A stretch of DNA of 64,000 bases from Corynebacterium callunae DSM 20147. GTDB lineage: Bacteria > Actinomycetota > Actinomycetes > Mycobacteriales > Mycobacteriaceae. The stretch covers positions 2,294,001 through 2,358,000 of the forward strand of contig NC_020506.1 of the NCBI RefSeq assembly GCF_000344785.1. The letters are read 5' to 3'. A program made the position numbers and the translations under genes. This document shows positions 1 to 8,858 of the stretch, piece after piece (positions within the stretch are counted from its first letter, which is position 1; the number at the start of each line of letters is the position of its first letter). The notes under the pieces were generated by a model. It was not told the DNA's origin, made no database searches, and saw only the letters and a list, made by a program, of their open reading frames with translations.

Positions 1-226
1 TGTGCTCGTCATTGAGGAAGCGAATCACTTGCGGGGGCACTGGCCGGGCATGTTCCCCGGACATCGTTACCCCGCCCCCATAAGTCGGAACCACCAAGGT
101 ATAAGGTTCATTAACTTTAAGTGGCGCATCCACTCTGGTGAGCGGAATCCGCACATTGGGCAAACCCAGTTTTTGCACAAAACGATGGGTGTTGTTGGTG
201 GCCGAGGAGAAATAAACAATAAGCAT
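1..226 (-). CDS. nrdI: NrdI, ribonucleotide reductase flavodoxin (5' part only)
   Basis: The 3' end lies outside the window, so about 75 N-terminal residues are visible. They begin [20 protein letters not shown] and continue with a VVPTYGGG stretch, which is the FMN-binding face typical of NrdI. NrdI maintains the manganese-tyrosyl cofactor of class Ib ribonucleotide reductase. The gene follows nrdH on the same strand with a gap of about 120 bp, the usual nrdHIE(F) order. I chose the ATG at 226. An in-frame GTG at 238 also exists, but it sits too close to the AGAAGG ribosome site. The C-terminal half cannot be checked. Confidence 0.9.
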   Translation of the reverse strand, partial: MLIVYFSSATNNTHRFVQKLGLPNVRIPLTRVDAPLKVNEPYTLVVPTYGGGVTMSGEHARPVPPQVIRFLNDEH

Positions 227-344
227 CCTCGAACTCACTTCCCTTCTACATGTGAAATACGAAACGCCGCCCACAAAGGCGACGCGGGGGGGGAAGGTCA
301 AGAGATTGATCTACTTGACGCCTCAAAGTGCGGTGTGACTGAGC

Positions 345-578
345 TTAAGCAGCTGCGGTAGCCATCTCACGGATGCGCTCTGGGCGGAATCCGGACCAGT
401 GTGCGCCATCGGCGACTACGACTGGGGCTTGGAGGTATCCGAGTGCAAGAACGTACTCACGAGCCTCATCGTCAAGGCTGATATCGACGAGCTCGTATTC
501 GAGGCCTGCACGATCAAGGGCTTTCTTGGTTGCGTTGCACTGAACGCAAGCTGGCTTGGTGTAAACGGTGATCGCCAT
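345..578 (-). CDS. nrdH: NrdH glutaredoxin-like redoxin
   Basis: This 77-residue redoxin starts MAITVYTKPACVQC, with the active-site pair Cys11-Val-Gln-Cys14. It ends with the WSGFRPERI segment characteristic of NrdH. NrdH supplies electrons from thioredoxin reductase to class Ib ribonucleotide reductase. The open frame extends 16 codons upstream to 626, but the ATG at 578 gives the family N-terminus and has an AGGGAAGG ribosome site. It is the first gene of the operon, followed by nrdI. The upstream region carries two NrdR-type boxes, so transcription is probably repressed by NrdR. Confidence 0.95.
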   Translation of the reverse strand: MAITVYTKPACVQCNATKKALDRAGLEYELVDISLDDEAREYVLALGYLQAPVVVADGAHWSGFRPERIREMATAAA

Positions 579-685
579 GATCTCGGACCTTCCCTCTCGG
601 CTCCTGTAATTCATCAGGAGCCTCATCTCACTATTTTTCTGGCTGTTTTTTAAAGTTTATGTGTCGCTCTCAGCGACTCCTTCAG

Positions 686-733
686 ACACTATACTTTGTG
701 GTCAATTAGTGCAAGAAACACTATATATAGTAG
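686..733 (-). promoter_or_regulatory. Pair of NrdR boxes upstream of nrdH
   Basis: Two 16-bp sites, 686-701 (acactatactttgtgg) and 718-733 (acactatatatagtag), fit the NrdR consensus acaCwAtATaTwGtgt. Their starts are 32 bp apart, about three helical turns, which is the usual spacing for NrdR operators. On the minus strand the proximal box contains a TATAGT that could be the -10 element, with TTGCAC about 15 bp upstream. Repressor binding would then block the promoter directly. The rest of 579-928 shows no gene. Confidence 0.8.
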
Positions 734-928
734 TTACACGTTGAGTATTCCCAGCACATCACTTCTCCAGCCCCCACATGTAGCGATATGTTTCCAAGCG
801 AAACCCAATGACTGTAACTACATTTTTGTTATTTACCCAGCTCGCCCAAATTCTTAAGGCAACACCGTTATCAAATTGTTATAAAGAACGCTTTTCGACG
901 AAGAGCTGATGCATCTGGACATAAAAAT

Positions 929-974
929 GCCACTGCCACCCTCGTGTTTCCAAGAGGATGGCAGTGGCTTTTTA
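929..974. terminator. Bidirectional terminator between rpmJ and the nrdH upstream region
   Basis: A 9-bp inverted repeat (GCCACTGCC 929-937, GGCAGTGGC 960-968) has T-runs on both strands: TTTTTAT on plus, ATTTTTAT on minus. On the minus strand it lies just after the rpmJ stop and insulates the nrd promoter. Confidence 0.75.
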
Positions 975-986
975 TCTACCGGAGAA

Positions 987-1109
987 TTAACCCTGGCGAG
1001 CCTTGAAACGTGGCTCTTTCTTGTTGATCACGTAGACTTTGCCACGGCGACGCACGACCTGGGCGCCCGGCTTGTTCTTCAGCGACCGAAGGGAATTGCG
1101 TACCTTCAT
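987..1109 (-). CDS. rpmJ: Ribosomal protein bL36, cysteine-free form
   Basis: A 40-residue, very basic protein starting [20 protein letters not shown] and ending with the L36 tail FKARQG. It contains no cysteine, so it is the zinc-independent paralog of L36, a 50S ribosomal protein. The start is fixed by an AAAGGAG ribosome site. It is monocistronic, with a terminator behind it. In many actinobacteria such C-minus paralogs are Zur-regulated, but I did not identify a Zur box here. Confidence 0.93.
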
Positions 1110-1268
1110 TCGGGCGCTCCTTTCTTTCATGCGCTATTTAAGGCTATTGAAGCTGTGTAGATATGCCTGAAAAATCGGGCATGTCATACCAGCTATGACA
1201 CGAGGAACTATCTTAACCGACAGGCACCTTAAACTCCAAAACCCTTTACTAAGTCTAGTATGAACGTC

Positions 1269-2099
1269 ATGACTTCTACACGCTCAGAGATCATCAATGA
1301 ACTAGGCGTTTTACCCACCATTGATGCAGCCGCCGAAATTGAAGCACGCGTCCAATTCCTCGTGGATTATCTCCGCACCTCCGGCGCTAAAGGATTCGTC
1401 CTAGGCATCTCCGGCGGACAGGATTCAACCCTTGCTGGCCGCCTTGCCCAACTAGCTGTGGAAAAGATTCGTGCCGAAGATTCCAGCGAGCACACCTTCT
1501 ATGCGGTGCGTTTGCCTTATGCCATCCAGGCCGATGAAGACGATGCTCAGGTATCCCTTGATTTCATTGCTGCCGATCATGAAGTCACCGTCAATATTAA
1601 AGACGCTACCGACGCCACTGACGCTGCCGTTGCTGCAGCCCTTGGCTTGGAAGAACTCACCGACTTCAACCGCGGCAATATCAAGGCTCGCCAGCGCATG
1701 ATCGCGCAGTACGCCATTGCCGGTCAGTTTGGACTTTTGGTTATCGGCACTGATCACGCCGCCGAGAACGTTACCGCATTCTTCACCAAGTTTGGCGATG
1801 GCGCAGCTGACCTTCTACCACTCGCTGGTTTGAGCAAGCGCCAAGGCGCTGCCCTCCTCCAGGAATTGGGCGCTCCAGAAAGCACTTGGAAGAAGGTTCC
1901 TACCGCGGATCTGGAAGAAAACCGCCCAGCACTTCCCGATGAGGAAGCACTTGGCCTGAGCTACACCCAGATTGATGATTACCTAGAAAACAAGGGTGAA
2001 CTAAGCCCTGAGGCTACCGCCCGGATCGAGCACCTGTGGACCGTGGGACGCCACAAGCGTCACGAGCCAGTTACTCCTAAAGACACCTGGTGGCGCTAG
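1269..2099 (+). CDS. nadE: NH3-dependent NAD+ synthetase
   Basis: Ligates ammonia to deamido-NAD using ATP in the last step of NAD synthesis. The ATP-pyrophosphatase loop SGGQDS is at residues 48-53, and the family signatures [10 protein letters not shown] and [11 protein letters not shown] follow. There is no glutaminase domain, and the 276-residue length is normal for the ammonia-dependent enzyme. I prefer the ATG at 1269 because TAGTAT sits 7 nt upstream, which would make a leaderless mRNA. The ATG at 1260 is the in-frame alternative. The stop codon abuts that of the convergent neighbour with no spacer. Confidence 0.95.
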   Translation: MTSTRSEIINELGVLPTIDAAAEIEARVQFLVDYLRTSGAKGFVLGISGGQDSTLAGRLAQLAVEKIRAEDSSEHTFYAVRLPYAIQADEDDAQVSLDFIAADHEVTVNIKDATDATDAAVAAALGLEELTDFNRGNIKARQRMIAQYAIAGQFGLLVIGTDHAAENVTAFFTKFGDGAADLLPLAGLSKRQGAALLQELGAPESTWKKVPTADLEENRPALPDEEALGLSYTQIDDYLENKGELSPEATARIEHLWTVGRHKRHEPVTPKDTWWR

Positions 2100-2852
2100 T
2101 TAGCTAAGCAGCTCGAGTACTTCTAGCGCTGTTTGGTGCAGCTGCCTGCCATAACTTGGCCCATGGGAGGCAGCGTGCACTGCTAAAGGATGGAGTTGAT
2201 GCATGGGGGTTCGCTCACGCCATCCAGTTGGCAAAGGATTAATTTCTTCATAGCCAACTTGAATTTCTAAAAGATAGGGTGCTCCAAATAGTTCGAGCAT
2301 GGCCAGGTCTGTTTCGGGGTGACCACCATGAGCTGCTGGATCAATAAACACCGGACCAAACTCTCCAAAAAGCAGATTGCCAGACCATAAATCTCCGTGG
2401 ATGCGTGCTGGTAAAACGGTATCTTCCAACCGCTGGATTTGCCCACATACCAAGATCAAAAGATCTAAGGTGTCGCCGTTAATGTGATTTAGCTTTTTAG
2501 CCTTATGAGCGAAAGGTAAAACCCTTTGGGTGGAATAAAATTCACCCCAGGTTTTCGTCGCAAAGCAACTTTGTTGCTGAGTACCTATATAGTTTGGCCC
2601 TTCCCACCCAGCTGGTGGGCACCCGAAGGCGGGCGCCCCGGCGCGGTGAATGTGGGCAAGCGCGTGGCCAGCTGACCGCGCGGCTGCTGGAGTGGGTTGC
2701 ACCAAAGTTACGGCGCGGGTGGAAATATGGTGATCTCCAACGGAGACCACCTCTGCTACCTGTGCAGATGCTTCCCCCAACCACCTTAAACCGGCCGCTT
2801 CAGCCCGTGCGGACTGTGGTTCGGCCGGTCTTTTAGTGAAAACTTCCACCAT
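2100..2852 (-). CDS. Fructosamine kinase family phosphotransferase
   Basis: A 250-residue protein of the fructosamine/ketosamine-3-kinase family, which phosphorylates glycated amines to help remove them. Seen here: an N-terminal EVFTKRP stretch, the catalytic HGDLWSGN at residues 152-159, and the metal-binding IDPAAHGGHPETDLAM starting near residue 170. It is slightly shorter than typical members. The start ATG overlaps the stop of the upstream split-barrel gene by one base (TAATG), which suggests translational coupling. The substrate cannot be read from the sequence. Its stop touches that of nadE. Confidence 0.85.
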   Translation of the reverse strand: MVEVFTKRPAEPQSARAEAAGLRWLGEASAQVAEVVSVGDHHISTRAVTLVQPTPAAARSAGHALAHIHRAGAPAFGCPPAGWEGPNYIGTQQQSCFATKTWGEFYSTQRVLPFAHKAKKLNHINGDTLDLLILVCGQIQRLEDTVLPARIHGDLWSGNLLFGEFGPVFIDPAAHGGHPETDLAMLELFGAPYLLEIQVGYEEINPLPTGWRERTPMHQLHPLAVHAASHGPSYGRQLHQTALEVLELLS

Positions 2853-3265
2853 TAGTAACGCTCAGGCTCCTCGCCCAATACAAATGCGCGACCGGAGACG
2901 TCGGTGGGCACAATACGAACGTAGTTGTATTTGAGGGTAGGAATCCAAGGCTTGAGATCGAGGGTGTCAGCGTGGGCGATCTCCTTAAGATCCTTCACCA
3001 GCTCAGCCTGACCGCGGATAACAACGGACCAGGCCTTGCCGTCCTTAACCTCATCGGCTTCAAAAAGGACGTCGTGATTGAGGTTGATGCTAAAAAGCTT
3101 ATTTCCCTCTGCAGTGCGGAAATAGATATTGCCCTCATCAATTACGTAATTAACTGGGAAAATATCCATATCATCGCTGCGGCGCACCACAATGCGGCCG
3201 AGGCTTAGGCTTTCCAGCTTCTTGAGGGCCTCTTGTTCATTAAGGATTTCTACGGGGTTTTGCAT
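2852..3265 (-). CDS. Pyridoxamine 5'-phosphate oxidase-like split-barrel protein
   Basis: A 137-residue protein with the pattern of FMN- or F420-binding split-barrel proteins: LGRIVVRRSDDMDIFPVNY, then YFRTAEGNKLF, then AWSVVIRGQAE. Such small proteins often act as flavin-dependent reductases or cofactor-binding stress proteins. The exact activity is unknown. The start at 3265 has a GGGAGTGGA ribosome site; an upstream in-frame start at 3286 lacks support. It is the first gene of a two-gene unit with the fructosamine-kinase-like gene, with which it overlaps by one base. Confidence 0.8.
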   Translation of the reverse strand: MQNPVEILNEQEALKKLESLSLGRIVVRRSDDMDIFPVNYVIDEGNIYFRTAEGNKLFSINLNHDVLFEADEVKDGKAWSVVIRGQAELVKDLKEIAHADTLDLKPWIPTLKYNYVRIVPTDVSGRAFVLGEEPERY

Positions 3266-3368
3266 TGTGTTTCCACTCCCAATCACAGTCCTGAGGAACC
3301 AACTTTTCTCGCTTTTAAAGGTGAAGCGATACTGCCAAGTGTAGTCCTCAAGACCATGCCTGGTGGGG

Positions 3369-4391
3369 TTAATTAATACGTACTGCAGTGCGACCGTGCA
3401 GCTTGCCGGCCATCAAATCAGCACCGGCCTGAGCAATATCTTCCAGGTTTACTACGGTGGTCATGTCATCGAGCACCGCCGTATCCAGCTTCTCTGAAAG
3501 CAACGCCCAAGCACGTCTCCGCAGTTCAAAGGGTGCGTCTACCGAGTTAATGCCCACCAAATGCACCCCTCGCAAAATAAATGGCAATACTGTTCCAGGC
3601 AGATCTGGGCCTTGGGCTAGACCGCAGGCAGTAACCACTCCACCCCACTTTGTTTGAGCCAAAGCGTTGACCAACGTGTGCGATCCCACAGAGTCAATCA
3701 CACCCGCCCATCGTGCTTTTTGCAGGGGGCGTCCAGCATCGGAAAATTCCGCGCGCTCCAGGATTTCACTAGCACCAAGGCTGCGGAGGAATTCACCATG
3801 TTCTGCTACACGTCCGGTCACCGCCGCGGTGGTAAATCCGAGTTGTTTGAGCAGATGCAAAGAGATCGCTCCCACGCCTCCGGTAGAGCCAGTTACTAGG
3901 ATCTCACCATCTTCGGGCTTCACGCCTTGTTGTAAAAGCGCATCCACGGACAGAGCTGCGGTATATCCGGCGGTGCCCAATGCGCCAACCTGTTGGGCAC
4001 TGAAGTTATAAGGGATATGCAATAGCGGTGCAGCAGGCACTTTCAGGCGTTGAGTGAATCCGCCATGGCGGTTTTCACCAAGACCTGCGCCATTAAGAAC
4101 AACTTCATCGCCACGGCCGAAGCGAGGGTCAGCGCTTTCAATGACCGTGCCCACGGCATCAATACCTGGAATTAGTGGCCACGTGCGCACTACGCCTTTA
4201 TCCCCGCGCAGTGCCATCGCATCCTTGTAATTCAGGCTGGACCAGCCGACCTCAATGAGGACATCACCATCACCAAGGAAAGCTGGATCATGGGAGGTAT
4301 CTAGGTAATCGGTGCGTGGAGTTCCATCTTCATCCTGTCTAAGGACAACACTGTGGATGGGATCAAGCGGATCAGAATGTACTGGTGTCAT
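3369..4391 (-). CDS. AcuI/YhdH-type NADPH quinone oxidoreductase (acryloyl-CoA reductase family)
   Basis: A 340-residue zinc-free medium-chain reductase. The signatures are SSLNYKDAMALRGDKGVV near residues 51-68, LIPGIDAVGTV, and the nucleotide-binding GSTGGVG near residue 170. The YhdH/AcuI subfamily reduces acryloyl-CoA to propionyl-CoA and related enoyl compounds with NADPH; activity on that substrate is an inference here. The start ATG is 8 nt behind TAGACT, compatible with a leaderless mRNA. It is monocistronic, between the split-barrel gene and a decayed monooxygenase. Confidence 0.88.
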   Translation of the reverse strand: MTPVHSDPLDPIHSVVLRQDEDGTPRTDYLDTSHDPAFLGDGDVLIEVGWSSLNYKDAMALRGDKGVVRTWPLIPGIDAVGTVIESADPRFGRGDEVVLNGAGLGENRHGGFTQRLKVPAAPLLHIPYNFSAQQVGALGTAGYTAALSVDALLQQGVKPEDGEILVTGSTGGVGAISLHLLKQLGFTTAAVTGRVAEHGEFLRSLGASEILERAEFSDAGRPLQKARWAGVIDSVGSHTLVNALAQTKWGGVVTACGLAQGPDLPGTVLPFILRGVHLVGINSVDAPFELRRRAWALLSEKLDTAVLDDMTTVVNLEDIAQAGADLMAGKLHGRTAVRIN

Positions 4392-4435
4392 AACGCCCGA
4401 GTCTAGTGAAAAGCCTGCGCCATGACATTGCCTTT

Positions 4436-4868
4436 TTACTTTTCTAAAGCCTCAACAACAATCTCATGGGAACGAATGCGGGCAGCGTGATCAAAAATCT
4501 GGGCCTGTACCAGTATTTCATCGGCGCTAGTTCTGGTTGCGAGATGTTTAAGGCCGTGCGCTACTTTCGAGGCTTCGCCAATAATTGTTTCGCTTAATTG
4601 AGATTCTGCCGAGTAACGCTGTTGTTCATTCCAGTTTTCCCATAATGACTCCGGCGCCACTGGTGGTTGCCAAACGCTCGGCTTCTGCTTGACTATCTGC
4701 AGCGAAAACCCTTATTGCACCTATTACATAAGGCTTTTCGAGAGTTTCAGAGGGGACAAAGCTCTCACGGTAGGCATGCATTGCTACTTCCATATTTGCC
4801 GGGGCAAAGTTACATGCGAAAGTAAAGGGCAACACTAGTTCGCCGACCAATTGCGCACTATTGATACC
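4436..4868 (-). pseudogene. Decayed luciferase-like monooxygenase, C-terminal remnant
   Basis: Two overlapping reading frames together resemble the C-terminal half of a bacterial luciferase-like flavin monooxygenase (the YhbW-type LLM family). The 5' frame (about 4868-4626) reads SAQLVGELVLPFTFACNFAP and then RVFAADSQAEAERLATTS. The 3' frame (to 4436) reads APESLWENWNEQQRYSAESQ and ends with DHAARIRSHEIVVEA. The two are in different frames and a short segment between them appears lost. An in-frame TAA precedes the first. Roughly the first 150-180 residues of a normal protein are missing, including most of the barrel. There is no ribosome site, so this is a genuine relic rather than two small genes. 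Confidence 0.82.
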
Positions 4869-4886
4869 TTAACCATGAAGCCACAA

Positions 4887-4925
4887 AAGAGCCTGCTCTA
4901 CCGTGAAGTAGAACAGGCTCTTTTT
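4887..4925. terminator. Terminator after the tRNA-Ala pair
   Basis: A 15-bp, nearly perfect stem (4887-4901 with 4908-4922) has T-runs on both sides. On the minus strand it follows the second tRNA-Ala. Confidence 0.8.
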
Positions 4926-4934
4926 ATGAGGAAG

Positions 4935-5007
4935 TGGAGCTAACGGGATTCGAACCCGTGACCCCCACACTGCCAGTGTGGTGCGCTACCAGCTGCGCCA
5001 TAGCCCC
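4935..5007 (-). tRNA. tRNA-Ala (GGC), distal copy
   Basis: A full 73-nt cloverleaf on the minus strand. The acceptor GGGGCTA pairs with TAGCTCC with one G-T pair. The anticodon stem CCACA/TGTGG has loop CTGGCAG, giving anticodon GGC. The T-arm contains GGTTCGAATCC. CCA is not encoded. It repeats the copy at 5051-5123. Confidence 0.95.
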
Positions 5008-5050
5008 TTTGGGTAATTCAATTGTGCAGATCATTTTAAAACGATCTGAG

Positions 5051-5123
5051 TGGAGCTAACGGGATTCGAACCCGTGACCCCCACACTGCCAGTGTGGTGC
5101 GCTACCAGCTGCGCCATAGCCCC
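5051..5123 (-). tRNA. tRNA-Ala (GGC), proximal copy
   Basis: The same 73-nt tRNA-Ala as at 4935-5007 and apparently identical to it. The 43-bp spacer between them holds an inverted repeat (CAGATC...GATCTG, about 5027-5048) that may mark a processing site of a two-tRNA transcript. Confidence 0.95.
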
Positions 5124-5307
5124 AAATTTCAACTCTTGTAAATCTAGTCGAGGGCTTATCATTTATCCAAATCGTGTGCTTGTGCGCAACTCAAACCTCG
5201 AACCACCAGGACAAGGGCATAAAAATATCCCCTATTCCACCAGTTTTTTCGTCGAAAAGCGCTGCGAAAATAGCTGATGAATTAGGGGAATTTTTAAGGG
5301 TTAGACC

Positions 5308-6036
5308 TTAGGAGCCGAGCACTGCTGGGATCCACTGGCTGATGTCCTGAACGTCAACATCCTTGCCGTCCTGGAGTACGCGTGGGGAGGACAGGCTGCC
5401 GGTCTGAGCGGTAAGCTCCTCGCCGTTAGCTGTAGCTAGGGTGTTTGCTGCGTCCACTCCGGAGCCGCTGCGAACGGTCTCAACAGTGGCGGAATCTACG
5501 CCCTTTGCCTCGAGAGCATCGGCGAAGTCTTCATCAGACCACAGGTTAACGATCTCATCCTGCTCCTCGAGAAGGAAGGTACGGAAGTTCCAGAACATTG
5601 CAGGATCGTTGGTATCAGCAACCGCCATTGCAGCAGCTAAAGCATGGGTGGAGTGTCCATCGATGTTTCCGCGGTCGAGGAAGTTAAGTGGCTTGATCTC
5701 GACGATCAGGTTGCCGGCCTCGATCTCAGACTTCATCTCAGCATCAGTTGCTTCTGCAAGTTCTGCACAGTGAGAGCAGGAATAGTCTTCATAAAGCTGG
5801 ACAGTCTTTGCATCTGCCTTCGCATCAGGAGATGAAAGAGTAATGGAGTCTTCGGAAACTTCCATGGTCATGGTGGTGTCTGCAAATTCGCGGTCTGCAA
5901 AGAGGGCTGCTTTCTTACCCTGGCCGTTAACCACGATGAAACCCACGACGACGATGGCGATGACGACAATTGCCACCAATGCCCAGAGGAAGTTCTTGCT
6001 TCCACCTTGGGTCGGATTCTGGACTTTATTGCTCAC
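5308..6036 (-). CDS. Membrane-anchored DsbA/thioredoxin-fold oxidoreductase
   Basis: A 242-residue protein with a short cytoplasmic N-terminus, one membrane segment at about residues 16-37 and an extracytoplasmic thioredoxin-fold domain. The active-site motif is Cys87-Ser-His-Cys90 in VQLYEDYSCSHC, and a late SLSSPRV segment resembles the cis-proline loop. It probably forms or isomerises disulfides in exported proteins, like MdbA-type enzymes of Corynebacterium; the role is inferred from the family. The GTG start has AAGGCAACAA upstream. It is monocistronic with a long upstream region. Confidence 0.88.
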   Translation of the reverse strand: MSNKVQNPTQGGSKNFLWALVAIVVIAIVVVGFIVVNGQGKKAALFADREFADTTMTMEVSEDSITLSSPDAKADAKTVQLYEDYSCSHCAELAEATDAEMKSEIEAGNLIVEIKPLNFLDRGNIDGHSTHALAAAMAVADTNDPAMFWNFRTFLLEEQDEIVNLWSDEDFADALEAKGVDSATVETVRSGSGVDAANTLATANGEELTAQTGSLSSPRVLQDGKDVDVQDISQWIPAVLGS

Positions 6037-6489
6037 TTGTTGCCTTACCTTGTTCTGTTTTATGTGCCGGACTTGCGCCCGATTTTCAAAACTAACTACC
6101 TGCTAGGGTTCTCGCACATTCCTGCCACCAGAGTTGCCCTCAAGAGAAACTCTCAAAAGGAATCCTTCAGAAGTCCGCGCGCTTGAACCCAGCACCAACT
6201 CAGTTTGAAGATTGCCGACTAAATGCTTTAACTCACAACCACTAAAAAGTAGCTATGCAATTACAACAATTAGATACCCCATCGACCTTAAACCATATGC
6301 CGATTATTTGACACGTCCACTACATACTCGAGACAAGATTCACAGCAGAAATCCTAATTAGGTCGGAAGCTGGCAAAAAATAATCAGCTTGATCCCAGGT
6401 TCGCCCTCTAATCCGGAACCGTAAGGACTCAAGGCCCCCGCGGGTCACTCAGCTGGAAGGGCTCCTGGAATTCAAACTGACTATCTAAA
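6037..6489. other. Intergenic region between pgm and the DsbA-like gene
   Basis: About 450 bp with no convincing open frame on either strand. It must hold the promoter of the DsbA-like gene and the pgm 3' end. I see no strong terminator hairpin after pgm, no tRNA and no riboswitch that I recognise. An unrecognised small RNA cannot be excluded. Confidence 0.5.
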
Positions 6490-8130
6490 TTACTGTCCGA
6501 GTACTGCGCTAACTAGAGCCTGTGCTTCTTCCTGAACCTGCTTGAGGTGCTCTGCTCCCTTGAAGGACTCAGCGTAAATCTTGTACTTGTCTTCAGTACC
6601 GGATGGGCGTGCTGCAAACCATGCGTTCTCGGTAGTGACCTTCAGGCCACCAATTGCGGCACCATTTCCGGGAGCTTCGGTGAGCTTTGCGGTGATTGCT
6701 TCGCCGGCTAGTTCAGTTGCGGTGACCTGCTCTGGGGAAAGCGCCTTGAGCACTGCTTTTTGTTCGCGGTTGGCCTCTGCGTCGGTGCGGGCATATGCCG
6801 GTGCACCAAATTCTGCAGCGAGTTCTGCATAACGCTGGGATGGCGTCTTGCCGGTCACGGCGATGATTTCTGCTGCAAGCAGATCCAAGATGATGCCATC
6901 CTTATCGGTGGACCAGGTGGTGCCGTCCATACGCAGGAAAGATGCGCCTGCGGATTCTTCGCCACCAAAGCCGATTTCGCCAGAGATAAGTCCTGGCACA
7001 AACCACTTGAAGCCCACGGGAACTTCTACCAGGGTGCGGCCAAGTTTTGCGACCACGCGGTCAATCATGGAGGAGCTGACCAAAGTCTTACCCACAGCGG
7101 TATCTGGGGACCAACCTGGACGGTGTGCAAAAAGGTACTCAATGGCAACAGCCAGGTAGTGGTTAGGGTTCATCAGGCCGGCGTCTGGGGTGACAATGCC
7201 GTGGCGGTCCGCATCGGCATCGTTGCCGGTGGCGATATCAAACTTGGTGGCACTATCAATTAGTGATGCCATAGCGTGTGGGCTGGAGCAGTCCATACGA
7301 ATCTTGCCATCGGTATCGAGTGTCATGAAGCGGAAAGTGGCATCCACGTTGGGGTTTACCACTGTCAGATCCAGATCGTAGGTGGAAGCAATAGCACCCC
7401 AGTAATCCACGGAAGCACCACCCATTGGGTCCGCACCGATGCGTACGCCAGCCTTGCGGATAGCCTCAATATCAACCACATTTGGCAGGTCAGCGATGTA
7501 GGTGCCCTTGAAGTCATAGCGGGTAGCACGCTCATCCAAAACGCCAGAAACAGGAACGCGCTTAACGCCCTCGAGCTCGGCGCGCAGCAGATCATTGGCG
7601 CGCGCAGCGATCCAGTCAGTGGCATCGGTATCAGCAGGGCCACCGTTGGCGGGGTTGTACTTAAAACCGCCATCGCGTGGTGGGTTGTGTGAAGGAGTAA
7701 TTACAATGCCATCGGCCAGCGCGGTGTCAGCCGCGTTTGCGTTATGGCGCAAAATGGCATGCGACACTGCCGGGGTTGGGGTGTAGCGGCCGTCAGCGTC
7801 GACAAGCACTTCTACCCCATTAGCCAACAAAACTTCCAGTGCAGAGACCATAGCTGGCTCCGACAAAGCATGAGTGTCGCGGCCAATAAAGAGTGGACCT
7901 TGCACACCCTGGGTGCTGCGGTAATCCACAATGGCCTGCGTGGTGGCCAGGATGTGATTTTCATTGAAGGCATTGTCAAGGGCAGAACCACGGTGTCCAG
8001 AGGTGCCAAAAACCACCTGCTGATCCGGATTGTTTACGTCAGGTTTACGGGTGAAATATGCCGTTACCAATTCCGCAACGTCAATAAGATCCGCTGGCTG
8101 TGCCAACTGCCCGGCGCGCTCATGTGCCAT
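6490..8130 (-). CDS. pgm: Phosphoglucomutase (alpha-D-glucose phosphate specific)
   Basis: A 546-residue phosphohexomutase interconverting glucose 1-phosphate and glucose 6-phosphate. The phosphoserine loop [11 protein letters not shown] places the catalytic serine at about residue 147. The metal loop [10 protein letters not shown] and the sugar loop [10 protein letters not shown] follow, and the phosphate-binding [15 protein letters not shown] is near the end. The ATG at 8130 gives the same N-terminus and length as the E. coli enzyme and has GGAGG upstream. The TTG 30 bp earlier is less likely. It feeds UDP-glucose, glycogen and trehalose synthesis for the envelope. Confidence 0.95.
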   Translation of the reverse strand: MAHERAGQLAQPADLIDVAELVTAYFTRKPDVNNPDQQVVFGTSGHRGSALDNAFNENHILATTQAIVDYRSTQGVQGPLFIGRDTHALSEPAMVSALEVLLANGVEVLVDADGRYTPTPAVSHAILRHNANAADTALADGIVITPSHNPPRDGGFKYNPANGGPADTDATDWIAARANDLLRAELEGVKRVPVSGVLDERATRYDFKGTYIADLPNVVDIEAIRKAGVRIGADPMGGASVDYWGAIASTYDLDLTVVNPNVDATFRFMTLDTDGKIRMDCSSPHAMASLIDSATKFDIATGNDADADRHGIVTPDAGLMNPNHYLAVAIEYLFAHRPGWSPDTAVGKTLVSSSMIDRVVAKLGRTLVEVPVGFKWFVPGLISGEIGFGGEESAGASFLRMDGTTWSTDKDGIILDLLAAEIIAVTGKTPSQRYAELAAEFGAPAYARTDAEANREQKAVLKALSPEQVTATELAGEAITAKLTEAPGNGAAIGGLKVTTENAWFAARPSGTEDKYKIYAESFKGAEHLKQVQEEAQALVSAVLGQ

Positions 8131-8238
8131 ATCTAAAATTCCTCCAAGATTCAGTGCCAATTACTTCCTTTCATCTTCCCCTCAAAAACATTTACGCGCA
8201 GAACTTATGCAAAATTTCACCCTGTAAGGTGTACTTTT

Positions 8239-8535
8239 ATGCAGAAATTGGGAGCAGGTATGGCCGTCGGCGCAGGTGCTGCCCTCGGCGCATGCACCCG
8301 TCTAGCACTGACAATGCTGCTGGGGGGCCTATGGCCGATTTTGGCAATAAATATCCTCGGCGCATTTTTTATGGGCTGGCGCCGCCCCGGCGCCTTCTGG
8401 GGCACCGGTTTCCTGGGCGGTTTCACCACCTTCTCAGCCATGATGCTTGTCGACGAAAACCTCCTGCCCTACCTGGCATGCACCACACTGGCCTGTATCT
8501 CCGCGTGGTTTATTGGCGATCGGCTAGCCTCATGA
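8239..8535 (+). CDS. crcB: CrcB/Fluc fluoride channel subunit 1
   Basis: A 98-residue, four-helix membrane protein with the GALTR-like start ([13 protein letters not shown]) and the hallmark [13 protein letters not shown], which lines the fluoride pore. Fluc channels export cytoplasmic fluoride and work as antiparallel dimers. The stop overlaps the start of the second crcB by four bases (ATGA), so the two products are probably made together and may form a heterodimer. The start at 8239 has no clear ribosome site. An ATG at 8260 with GGGAG upstream is an alternative that would shorten the first helix. No fluoride riboswitch is visible. Confidence 0.9.
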   Translation: MQKLGAGMAVGAGAALGACTRLALTMLLGGLWPILAINILGAFFMGWRRPGAFWGTGFLGGFTTFSAMMLVDENLLPYLACTTLACISAWFIGDRLAS

Positions 8536-8858
8536 TCTTTATTTATGTAGCAGTTGCCGCCTTTGTTGGTGGTTTCTCACGATGGGGATTAGCACAGCTT
8601 TTCCCCGGCAAAAAAGCCACACTTTTGGCCAATACTCTGGCGTGCTTAGTAGGTGGCTTTGTTATCTCCCGTGATTTTTCCGCACAAGAAACCGCTCTGC
8701 TGATCACTGGTTTTTGTGGCGCACTTTCCACCTGGTCCACTTTGGCAAAAGAACTTGGGCTCCTTATTAAGGGTGGCCAGTGGTGGCAAATGTTGGCTTA
8801 TTTGGCCAGCACCGTGGTTCTAGGTTTTGGTGCGGTACAGCTAGGTGCTGCTTTTTAG
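8532..8858 (+). CDS. crcB: CrcB/Fluc fluoride channel subunit 2
   Basis: A 108-residue partner of the preceding channel subunit, with [14 protein letters not shown] near the N-terminus and [15 protein letters not shown] in place of the GGFTTFS pore motif of subunit 1. This division is typical of paired crcB genes in Gram-positive bacteria. It has four predicted helices and is translationally coupled by ATGA to subunit 1. Its 3' end overlaps the convergent DUF1648 gene by four bases. Confidence 0.9.
   Translation: MIFIYVAVAAFVGGFSRWGLAQLFPGKKATLLANTLACLVGGFVISRDFSAQETALLITGFCGALSTWSTLAKELGLLIKGGQWWQMLAYLASTVVLGFGAVQLGAAF

Noticed and set aside
2..361. 119-codon open frame on the plus strand at the window start
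   Set aside because: It is antisense to nrdI and the nrdH end; the minus-strand frames match known proteins.
6037..6489. Possible small RNA such as 6C RNA in the pgm/DsbA-like gap
   Set aside because: I found no pair of hairpins with C-rich loops and no terminator defining a transcript.
8160..8238. Possible fluoride riboswitch before crcB
   Set aside because: The leader is short and lacks the conserved crcB-motif elements.
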